From NCBI RefSeq assembly GCF_002584985.1, contig NZ_NUPZ01000010.1, positions 45,428 to 109,427 of the forward strand: a stretch of DNA of 64,000 nt. The letters are read 5' to 3'. Both the position numbers and the translations under genes were made by a program. The notes below the pieces were generated by a model, which did not search any database, was not told where the DNA came from, and saw only the letters and a list, made by a program, of their open reading frames with translations. Every line of letters starts with the position of its first letter. The stretch's first letter is position 1. The DNA comes from Bacillus sp. AFS029637. Lineage in GTDB: Bacteria; Bacillota; Bacilli; Bacillales; Bacillaceae_G. Below, piece by piece: positions 57,454 to 64,000 of the stretch.

Positions 57454-58137
57454 ATGAAAGTATCTTATCACGGGCATTCAGTTGTAAAGATTGAAACGAA
57501 TGGAAAAGTGATTTTAATTGACCCATTTTTAACGGGAAATCCGGCAACAGATTTAAAAGCTGAAGATGTAAAAGTGGATGCGATTCTTTTATCGCACGGT
57601 CATGGTGATCATGTTGGGGATACAGTAGAGCTTGCGAAGAAAAATAATGCAGTTGTTGTAGCACCATTTGAACTGGCGACATTTTTAAGTTGGCAAGGTG
57701 TAAATACACATCCGATGCATATTGGTGGTGCACATGAATTTGACTTCGGAAAAGTGAAATTTACACAAGCATTCCACGGTTCTAGTCATATTGATGAAGA
57801 AAATAAGACAATTACATATACAGGTATGCCAGCGGGGATTTTATTTACAGCAGAAGAGAAAACGGTATATCATGCAGGAGATACTGCATTGTTCTCTGAT
57901 ATGAAATTAATTGGAGAACTGAATAATATTGATGTAGCATTTTTACCGATTGGTGATAATTTTACAATGGGACCAGAAGATGCTGTTTTAGCTGCAAAAT
58001 GGATTAATGCGAAAATAGTTGTACCGATGCATTACAATACGTTCCCGGTTATTGAACAAGATCCATATCAATTTGTTGAAAAGCTACAAAATTGTACAGG
58101 GAAAGTATTAGACGCTGGTGAAAGTATTACATTATAG
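57454..58137 (+). CDS. ytkL: Metal-dependent hydrolase YtkL (UPF0173, beta-lactamase fold)
   Basis: A 227-residue metallo-beta-lactamase-fold protein with the HxHxDH motif [12 protein letters not shown], a further His in [16 protein letters not shown], and [10 protein letters not shown] near the end. It starts [21 protein letters not shown] precedes ATG 57454. Substrate unknown. Divergent from the peptidase gene. Confidence 0.92.
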   Translation: MKVSYHGHSVVKIETNGKVILIDPFLTGNPATDLKAEDVKVDAILLSHGHGDHVGDTVELAKKNNAVVVAPFELATFLSWQGVNTHPMHIGGAHEFDFGKVKFTQAFHGSSHIDEENKTITYTGMPAGILFTAEEKTVYHAGDTALFSDMKLIGELNNIDVAFLPIGDNFTMGPEDAVLAAKWINAKIVVPMHYNTFPVIEQDPYQFVEKLQNCTGKVLDAGESITL

Positions 58138-58142
58138 AAAAG

Positions 58143-58178
58143 GAACCCTTCATTTGGAAAGACAAGTGAAGGGTTTTT
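58143..58178. terminator. Terminator of ytkL
   Basis: AACCCTTCA/TGAAGGGTT arms with a 13-base loop and T-run. Confidence 0.82.
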
Positions 58179-58338
58179 ACGTGTGTAGGATAGCTTTTAA
58201 AGATTGAACTTGTTTTGATGATTCTTTTCTTTTTGTACGTGGCTGTTCAGGTGTTTCATTCAATTCCATTGCAACTTTTTTCCCGTCTACGAAAGCTAAA
58301 AATACAGCACCAATAACCTCTAAAAATTTTTTCATCAT
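58177..58338 (-). CDS. Small hypothetical protein (53 residues)
   Basis: The product has a short hydrophobic start (MMKKFLEVIGAVFLAFVDGK) and a charged rest (ELNETPEQPRTKRKESSKQV). AAAGGAG stands at the right distance from ATG 58338. No family recognised; convergent with ytkL and sharing its terminator. Confidence 0.6.
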   Translation of the reverse strand: MMKKFLEVIGAVFLAFVDGKKVAMELNETPEQPRTKRKESSKQVQSLKAILHT

Positions 58339-58582
58339 ATATTCGCTCCTTTGTTTCATTTCTTGTCTTAATTGTATAGGGAATCGAGTGGACTAACTAT
58401 CGAACGAGGTGACAATAGCATTACATTGTTGTAATAGAGTGACTAATGGAATGTAAGGGTCATTTTGTTATAAAAAAAATAGTACAGATATAGAAAGAGA
58501 GAGTGTAACAGTTTTGAAAATATAGTATACTGAAAATACAACACATGAAGAATTTAGGGAAAAGAAAGTATGGTGAAACCAT

Positions 58583-59896
58583 TTGGCTACCAAACATAAT
58601 CAAATTTTAGAACATATTAATAGTCTGCCAGTAGGGCATAAAATTTCTGTAAGGCAAATTGCGAAAGATTTGAGTGTAAGTGAAGGGACAGCTTATCGTG
58701 CAATTAAAGATGCAGAAAATAAAGGGTATGTTAGTACAATTGAACGTGTCGGAACAATTCGAATTGAACAAAAAAAGAAAGAGAATATCGAAAAACTGAC
58801 ATATGCAGAAGTCGTTAACATTGTCGATGGTCAAGTACTTGGGGGTAGAGAAGGGCTACATAAAACATTAAATAAATTTGTAATCGGGGCTATGAAATTA
58901 GAAGCGATGATGCGCTATACAGAAGCAGGAAATTTACTTATTATCGGTAACCGTACGAATGCACATCAATTAGCGCTAGAAGCTGGGGCAGCGGTGTTAA
59001 TTACGGGCGGATTTGATACGGAAGATTATGTGAAGAAATTAGCAGATGAATTAAAGCTACCGATTATTTCAAGTAGCTATGATACATTTACGGTTGCAAC
59101 GTTAATTAATCGTGCGATTTACGATCAGCTTATTAAGAAAGAGATTGTACTCGTCGAAGATATTTTAACGCCAATTGAAGAGACACTATATTTAAAGCCA
59201 GATGATAAAGTACAGCAATGGCATGCGTATAATGAAGAGACAATGCACGGAAGATATCCAATTGTCGATGAAAATAAAAAAGTGCTAGGTATCGTAACTT
59301 CAAAAGATATGATTGGTGTAGCGAAAGAAACACCGATTGATAAAGTCATGACAAAACATCCAATTACAGTGAATGGTAAAATGTCTGTCGCAGCCGCAGC
59401 GCGTATGATGGTATGGGAAGGCATTGAATTACTTCCTGTTGTGGATGAAGGGAATAAACTGCAAGGTATTATTAGCCGTCAAGATGTACTGCAGGCGTTG
59501 CAAATGATTCAACGTCAACCACAAGTCGGCGAAACAATTGATGACATTGTAACGAATCAATTTATGACGCCGAAAGAAGCAAAAAATGAGCATTTGTATC
59601 AATTTTCAGTGACACCGCAGATGACGAATTCGATCGGAACGTTATCGTACGGTGTATTTGCAACAATTGTGACGGAAGCGACGAACCGTGTTATTCGTGC
59701 GCAAAAGAAGAGCGATTTAATTGTTGAGAACTTAACGATTTATTTCGTAAAGCCAGTTCAAATTGATAATGTTGTATCCGTTCATCCGAAAGTATTAGAA
59801 ATTGGACGTAAATTTGGTAAGGTTGATGTAGAAGTGCATCATGAAGGTAATGTTGTAGGAAAAGCATTACTTATGGTGCAGTTAATCGATAAATAA
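58583..59896 (+). CDS. ytoI: DRTGG/CBS/hot-dog domain protein YtoI
   Basis: A 437-residue multi-domain regulator-like protein: N-terminal winged HTH (about 1-65, ISVRQIAKDLSVSEGTAYRA), DRTGG domain (about 70-185), two CBS domains (about 195-305; VLGIVTSKDM, LQGIISRQDVL), and a thioesterase-type hot-dog domain (from about 320). It matches B. subtilis YtoI, whose function is unknown. Starts with TTG 58583 and a weak ribosome site. Confidence 0.92.
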   Translation: MATKHNQILEHINSLPVGHKISVRQIAKDLSVSEGTAYRAIKDAENKGYVSTIERVGTIRIEQKKKENIEKLTYAEVVNIVDGQVLGGREGLHKTLNKFVIGAMKLEAMMRYTEAGNLLIIGNRTNAHQLALEAGAAVLITGGFDTEDYVKKLADELKLPIISSSYDTFTVATLINRAIYDQLIKKEIVLVEDILTPIEETLYLKPDDKVQQWHAYNEETMHGRYPIVDENKKVLGIVTSKDMIGVAKETPIDKVMTKHPITVNGKMSVAAAARMMVWEGIELLPVVDEGNKLQGIISRQDVLQALQMIQRQPQVGETIDDIVTNQFMTPKEAKNEHLYQFSVTPQMTNSIGTLSYGVFATIVTEATNRVIRAQKKSDLIVENLTIYFVKPVQIDNVVSVHPKVLEIGRKFGKVDVEVHHEGNVVGKALLMVQLIDK

Positions 59897-59937
59897 AAAG
59901 ATAGAACAAATCGTTTTGATTTGTTCTATCTTTTTTT
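59895..59937 (+). terminator. Terminator of ytoI
   Basis: AAAGATAGAACAAATC/GATTTGTTCTATCTTT, a 16-base perfect stem with T-run. Confidence 0.93.
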
Positions 59938-60117
59938 ATTAGTTTGAGTTTGGAAATTATTATTAAAGATGTGAGGTTTAGCGGAATATGTGTAAGGTGG
60001 AGCGGGAAAAATTAGTGGGAAGGTAATGTGAAAAGACAGAATATTAATTCATATCAACTATATACCATGTTATACTTATATTGTAAGGAAATGGATTTTA
60101 GGAAGGTGGTATGCCAT

Positions 60118-60381
60118 ATGTCATCAGAAGTGCTCTTTTTTGGTGGTGTCGCACTCTTTTACTTTCTTGTGATGATACCGATTCAATATTTATACATACA
60201 AGGTTTGAATGAAAAAAAGAAACGGACAGGATTATCTCAGCGAGAATTATATGAAAAAATGTCTTTTGAAGAAGAACAATTACATTTTCATGTGCAAGGC
60301 AATCCATTCAATATACCTTCTGCGTTTGTTGCATATATGATTTTGAAAGTTAGAGGACGTAAAAAAGCATCACAATGTTGA
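60118..60381 (+). CDS. Small membrane protein, possibly DUF3949
   Basis: An 87-residue protein with one N-terminal membrane helix (about 5-25, EVLFFGGVALFYFLVMIPIQ) and a cytosolic part with SQRELYEKMSFEEEQLHFHV and PFNIPSAFVAYMILK. It recalls the DUF3949 family of the B. cereus group. GGAAGGTGG precedes ATG 60118. Function unknown. Confidence 0.65.
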   Translation: MSSEVLFFGGVALFYFLVMIPIQYLYIQGLNEKKKRTGLSQRELYEKMSFEEEQLHFHVQGNPFNIPSAFVAYMILKVRGRKKASQC

Positions 60382-60394
60382 TGCTTTTTTACGT
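60358..60394. terminator. Bidirectional terminator before ytpI
   Basis: AAAAAAGCATCA/TGATGCTTTTTT arms with a short loop, overlapping both convergent gene ends. Confidence 0.88.
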
Positions 60395-60694
60395 TGTTTC
60401 ATAAGATTCGGCCTCTTGAACTGCTAACGGTAAGAAATGTTTGTATTGGCGAAATCCATTAAATGCACTTGCACTACCAAATAGAACGAATAAAACACCA
60501 ACGATCATACGGGCAGTTGAAAGTTCTAAAAAGAATTGGTTGATCCCGAAAAACAAGACGAATGAACCGAGTGCCATTGCAGATTTTCCAGAGAGCCAAC
60601 CTTTCTCCATCGGGCGGTTTGTACGAAAGTATTTTGTTTTGTAGAAGAGGTACAACATAAATGAGACGATAATACAGAAGACTAATACTGGCAT
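60389..60694 (-). CDS. ytpI: YtpI-like membrane protein
   Basis: A 101-residue protein with three membrane helices (about 2-18, 36-54 and 60-80; MALGSFVLFFGINQFFLELS, ARMIVGVLFVLFGSASAFNG). It matches YtpI in size, topology and place next to nrnA. The start at 60694 gives the family length; the frame is open further. Function unknown. Confidence 0.82.
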   Translation of the reverse strand: MPVLVFCIIVSFMLYLFYKTKYFRTNRPMEKGWLSGKSAMALGSFVLFFGINQFFLELSTARMIVGVLFVLFGSASAFNGFRQYKHFLPLAVQEAESYETT

Positions 60695-60850
60695 AATGCA
60701 CACTCCCATCGCTTTGTGAAAAATAATAGTGGAGAAGAAATATCTAAACTTTCTAACTTTTATTATAAAGCAATTGTTCGCATGTATGAAATACTTTCCG
60801 TTATAATGGAGGATAAAGTGAAGAAGTTGAATGAAAAGGAGATTATACAT

Positions 60851-61783
60851 ATGCATGAGCAAATTTTAGGAGCAATTAAAGAGTTTGATACAATTATTAT
60901 TCATCGTCATGTGCGTCCGGATCCAGATGCGTTAGGTTCTCAGTGTGGTCTTGGTACAATTTTGCAAGAATCGTTTCCAGAGAAAAATATTTATATGGTT
61001 GGGTACAATGAGCCTTCTTTATCGTTTTTACGAGTAATGGATGATATTGAAGATAGTGTATATGAAGATGCACTTGTTATCGTTTGTGATACTGCGAACC
61101 AAGAACGTGTTTGTGATCAACGCTATACAAAAGGGAAGATGTTAATTAAAATTGATCATCATCCGAATGAAGATCCGTACGGAGATATTACGTGGGTAGA
61201 TACGACAGCGAGTTCTACAAGTGAAATGATTTATGAGTTTTACAGTTACGGAAAAGATAAAGGATTAAAGATAACAACAGAAGCAGCCCGCCTTATTTTA
61301 GCAGGAATTGTTGGAGATACAGGTCGTTTCTTATTCCCAAATACAACAGCGAAAACACTTCGTTACGTAAGTGAGCTTGTTGATATGGGTGTGAAATTCA
61401 CAGATTTATACAATGAAATGTACAAGACGAAAGAAAAGATTGCTCGTTTAAACGGCCATATTTTACAAAACTTTACGATGGTTGAAGAAGGAGCAGCTTA
61501 CATTAAATTAACGAAAGAAGTATTAGAACAGTTTGATGTACTTCCTTCTGAAGCATCTGGTGTTGTCGGAGCGCTTGGCAATATTGATGGATTAAAGGCC
61601 TGGGTTCTGTTTTTAGAGGAAGATGATGTGATTCGTGTTCGTCTTCGTTCAAAAGGGCCAGTTATAAATAAATTAGCAATGCAATATAACGGTGGAGGGC
61701 ATCCGATGGCTTCAGGTGCAAAAGCATCTTCTTGGGAAGAAGCGGATCGTCTTTTTGCTGATTTATGTGAGATTTGTAAATAA
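60851..61783 (+). CDS. nrnA: Oligoribonuclease/pAp phosphatase NrnA (DHH family)
   Basis: Degrades nanoRNA (2-5 nt) and dephosphorylates pAp. The 310-residue protein has the DHH motifs HRHVRPDPDALGSQ, VCDTANQERV and IDHHPNED and a DHHA1 end with GGGHPMASGAKA. AAAAGGAG precedes ATG 60851 by nine bases; the longer reading upstream lacks a ribosome site. It is divergent from ytpI. Confidence 0.95.
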   Translation: MHEQILGAIKEFDTIIIHRHVRPDPDALGSQCGLGTILQESFPEKNIYMVGYNEPSLSFLRVMDDIEDSVYEDALVIVCDTANQERVCDQRYTKGKMLIKIDHHPNEDPYGDITWVDTTASSTSEMIYEFYSYGKDKGLKITTEAARLILAGIVGDTGRFLFPNTTAKTLRYVSELVDMGVKFTDLYNEMYKTKEKIARLNGHILQNFTMVEEGAAYIKLTKEVLEQFDVLPSEASGVVGALGNIDGLKAWVLFLEEDDVIRVRLRSKGPVINKLAMQYNGGGHPMASGAKASSWEEADRLFADLCEICK

Positions 61784-61802
61784 GAGGTTATATAGTAAAA
61801 CA

Positions 61803-61843
61803 AAAAGAAGGAGCGTCGCTAAGACCCGCCTTCTTTTTTATTT
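61803..61843. terminator. Terminator between nrnA and ytrI
   Basis: AAGAAGGAGCG and CGCCTTCTT arms with one bulge and T-run; it serves the convergent nrnA and ytrI ends. Confidence 0.75.
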
Positions 61844-62341
61844 TTCTTTCTCTATAGCAATGCTAATTTCAAGCACAGTATCAAAAGATATTGTATCGAC
61901 TTTAAAACGATATATACGATCGTAATGTTTGTACGATTTATTTTCGATTGCTTTTTTGAGAAGGTCTTTATTTTTTGCGATACTTTGAATGTTTTTCGTT
62001 AAAAGATGTTGAAGGTCATTATGGATAGAAGTGGTCATATTTTCGAGTGTAAGGTTGTCTAAATCGTATTTTTCTCGATTTATAATTTTTATTTTAATCT
62101 CTTGAATGGTTAAGAGCCGTTTGTTTTCTGTGTTCAATTTTTCTTGATCTTCGAGAAGGACGTGGAGTTTTGCTTCTTGCTTTTCTATAATTTCTCGTTG
62201 CTGTGCTATTTTACTAGCTTGTTCTTGTTGAAAAACACCGTATATGTACAAAAAAATAAACCAACTCAACACGCCTCCAACAGCAGCACCAGCTAAAACT
62301 AAATACCATCTTTTAGCTGTATTGGCACTTGGTACTCTCAT
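61838..62341 (-). CDS. ytrI: Sporulation membrane protein YtrI
   Basis: A 167-residue protein with one N-terminal membrane helix (about 13-35) and a long coiled coil (QASKIAQQREIIEKQEAKLH VLLEDQEKLN). In B. subtilis YtrI is made in the mother cell and needed for efficient sporulation. ATG 62341 overlaps the ytrH stop (ATGA). Confidence 0.88.
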   Translation of the reverse strand: MRVPSANTAKRWYLVLAGAAVGGVLSWFIFLYIYGVFQQEQASKIAQQREIIEKQEAKLHVLLEDQEKLNTENKRLLTIQEIKIKIINREKYDLDNLTLENMTTSIHNDLQHLLTKNIQSIAKNKDLLKKAIENKSYKHYDRIYRFKVDTISFDTVLEISIAIEKEK

Positions 62342-62676
62342 ACATGTTCCTGCGTTAGCCATTTAATAATAGTAAGACCTGTTTGCATGCCACCAGTTGC
62401 GAAAAAAATAAGGAGAATTTGTTTTACGATATCTTTCATATCTCCGCCAAAAAAACTTCTTTCAAAGCTGTAAAAAGTATCGAATGTTCCGCCAATTGCT
62501 GCAACAAGTGCCCAAATTCTTAAATTTTGAGCAAACTGATTAATATAAGTTAGAGCTGGTTTTCCGATAAGAAATGCACCAAATCCGCCAATTAATGAAC
62601 CGCCAAGTATAACCCCAAAGGCAATAAAATAACTAATAATAAGCAGAGAGAAAAAAGTATGTTCTCTTACATCCAT
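62338..62676 (-). CDS. ytrH: Sporulation membrane protein YtrH
   Basis: A 112-residue protein with three to four membrane helices and the conserved FGVILGGSLIGGFGAFLIGK and ALVAAIGGTFDTFYSFER segments. Pairs with ytrI in a sigma-E operon in B. subtilis. AAAGGGG lies seven bases before ATG 62676; ATG 62682 is too close to it. A sigma-E promoter was looked for but not convincingly placed. Confidence 0.92.
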   Translation of the reverse strand: MDVREHTFFSLLIISYFIAFGVILGGSLIGGFGAFLIGKPALTYINQFAQNLRIWALVAAIGGTFDTFYSFERSFFGGDMKDIVKQILLIFFATGGMQTGLTIIKWLTQEHV

Positions 62677-62793
62677 CGTCATTCCCCTTTCTTCTTCATA
62701 TATATGGACAAAGTATAAGAAGTATGTTTTGATTTCCGCTTTCCTCTTCACCTATAATAAAAGTAGTCAAATAGGTAAAGAGAGGGTACAACA

Positions 62794-64000
62794 GTGAAGT
62801 TTGTGCATTTACAATGTCAAACCGTTTTTAGTTTATTAAAAAGTGCTTGTAAAATTGACGAGCTTGTAGTCAGGGCGAAAGAACTTGGTTTTTCATCACT
62901 GGCTATTACGGATGAAAATGTTATGTATGGCGTTATACCATTTTATAAAGCATGTAAGAAAAATGGTATACAGCCTATTATCGGCTTAACAGCTTCTATT
63001 TTTAGTGAAGAAGAAGAAAGATCTTATCCGCTTCTCTTACTTGCTGAAAATGAAATAGGCTATCAAAATTTATTAAAGATTTCTAGTAGCATTATGACGA
63101 AATCAAAAGAAGGTATTCCGAAGAAATGGCTGGCGCATTATGCGAAAGGGCTAATTGCAATTTCACCAGGGAAAGATGGAGAAATTGAACAGTTATTATT
63201 AGAAGACAAAGAGAGTCAGGCTGAAGAAGTAGCTCGTACATATCAAAATATGTTCGGTGATTTTTATATAAGTTTACAGCATCATGCGATTCAAGATGAG
63301 CTGCTTTTACAAGAGAAGCTACCTGAATTTATTAATAAAGTAAATGTTCCGGTCGTTGCAACCAATGATGTGCGTTACATCAATCAAAGCGATGCGCTTG
63401 TTCATGAATGTTTACTATCTGTTGAAAGTGGAACGAAAATGACCGATCCAGATAGACCGAGGTTGAAAACGGATCAATATTATTTAAAGTCATCAGATGA
63501 AATGGGAGCACTATTTTCTCAAGCAGAAGAAGCGATTTATAATACAGCAAAAATCGCAGAACGTTGTAACGTAGAAATACCGTTTCATGTAAATCAATTA
63601 CCGAAATTTCCTGTTCCATCTAGCGAAACGAATGATACGTATTTGCGCCGTGTTTGTGAAGAAGGTATGCGTAAACGATATGGTACGCCGAAAGAAGTAC
63701 ATATAGCGCGTTTGAATCATGAATTAAATGTCATTTCTAGCATGGGATTTAGTGATTATTTCCTTATCGTATGGGACTTTATGAAGTATGCGCATGAAAA
63801 TCATATTTTAACAGGACCAGGCCGTGGATCAGCTGCTGGCTCACTCGTTTCTTACGTATTAGAAATTACAGATATCGATCCAATTGAATACGATTTATTA
63901 TTTGAAAGATTTTTAAATCCCGAACGTGTGACACTTCCAGATATAGATATCGATTTTCCAGATATAAGACGTGATGAGATGATTCGATATGTGAAAGATA
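62794..64000 (+). CDS. dnaE: DNA polymerase III alpha subunit DnaE, 5' part (runs off the window)
   Basis: Error-prone replicative polymerase of the Firmicute lagging strand. The visible 402 residues begin [20 protein letters not shown] (PHP domain, which continues [20 protein letters not shown]) and enter the polymerase palm with [16 protein letters not shown] and the catalytic Asp motif [12 protein letters not shown] 62794 has AGAGAGGG upstream. The remaining two thirds lie outside. Divergent from ytrHI as in B. subtilis. Confidence 0.96.
   Translation, partial: MKFVHLQCQTVFSLLKSACKIDELVVRAKELGFSSLAITDENVMYGVIPFYKACKKNGIQPIIGLTASIFSEEEERSYPLLLLAENEIGYQNLLKISSSIMTKSKEGIPKKWLAHYAKGLIAISPGKDGEIEQLLLEDKESQAEEVARTYQNMFGDFYISLQHHAIQDELLLQEKLPEFINKVNVPVVATNDVRYINQSDALVHECLLSVESGTKMTDPDRPRLKTDQYYLKSSDEMGALFSQAEEAIYNTAKIAERCNVEIPFHVNQLPKFPVPSSETNDTYLRRVCEEGMRKRYGTPKEVHIARLNHELNVISSMGFSDYFLIVWDFMKYAHENHILTGPGRGSAAGSLVSYVLEITDIDPIEYDLLFERFLNPERVTLPDIDIDFPDIRRDEMIRYVKD

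Noticed and set aside
60716-60850. N-terminal extension of NrnA by 45 residues
   Set aside because: There is no ribosome site before ATG 60716, while AAAAGGAG precedes ATG 60851 and the DHH domain begins right after it.

Overview
This window is chromosomal DNA from an endospore-forming, low-GC Gram-positive bacterium, almost certainly of the Bacillus cereus group (cereus/anthracis/thuringiensis). The evidence is near-identity of many translated products to what I know of that group (CcpA, AcsA, TyrS, AckA, Ald), sporulation genes (an alpha/beta-type SASP, ytfJ/gerW, ytrH, ytrI), a T-box leader on tyrS, and gene order that follows the Bacillus ccpA-acuCBA-acsA-tyrS-rpsD and ezrA-nifZ-thiI-ytcI-ytcJ-ytdI-ytfIJ-tpx-ytxK-ackA ... 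argGH ... ytoI-ytpI-nrnA-ytrIH-dnaE neighbourhoods. All calls are from reading the sequence; no database search was run.

Layout. 0.3-6.4 kb: ccpA, mscL, a Gfo/Idh/MocA oxidoreductase, an ankyrin lipoprotein and an OmpR-type two-component pair. 6.5-16.4 kb: acetoin/acetate genes (acuABC divergent from acsA, the classic acetylation control loop of acetyl-CoA synthetase), acetyltransferases, a three-gene ECF sigma operon and T-box-controlled tyrS. 16.4-22.9 kb is an accessory island between tyrS and rpsD. It holds an LXG-EndoU polymorphic toxin with its probable immunity gene, two orphan toxin-tail/immunity cassettes in the same orientation, a broken pair of mobile genes (a truncated Beta-family gene and a sce7726-family gene split by an amber codon), and small phage-like ORFs. 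22.9-42.8 kb is core genome: rpsD with its leader, methionine gamma-lyase, free Met-R-SO reductase, refZ, ezrA, a tRNA-thiolation pair (nifZ-thiI), a SASP, acyl-CoA synthetase, NAD kinase, tpx and ackA. 42.8-46 kb: Nudix, EcsC, and a YitT-family gene preceded by an unusual array of diverged repeat units carrying mini-ORFs. 46-64 kb: argGH, small unknown genes, ald, a cluster of small B. cereus-type genes including a GNAT gene split by a UGA codon, then ytkL, ytoI, ytpI, nrnA, ytrIH and the start of dnaE.

How the genes connect. CcpA (first gene) is the likely regulator of two cre-like sites seen here, before ackA and before ald. AcuA/AcuC set the acetylation state of AcsA, while AckA runs the overflow direction. 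NifZ supplies sulfur to ThiI. Most transcription units end in clear hairpin-plus-T-run terminators, many placed bidirectionally between convergent genes.

The most interesting features are the toxin/immunity reservoir with its recombination junctions (17.1-22.7 kb), the mini-ORF/hairpin array upstream of the YitT gene (44.9-45.4 kb), the dispersed structured repeat that overprints the end of a LysR gene, and several genes interrupted by single-base events (6544, 17593, 19259, 54258).
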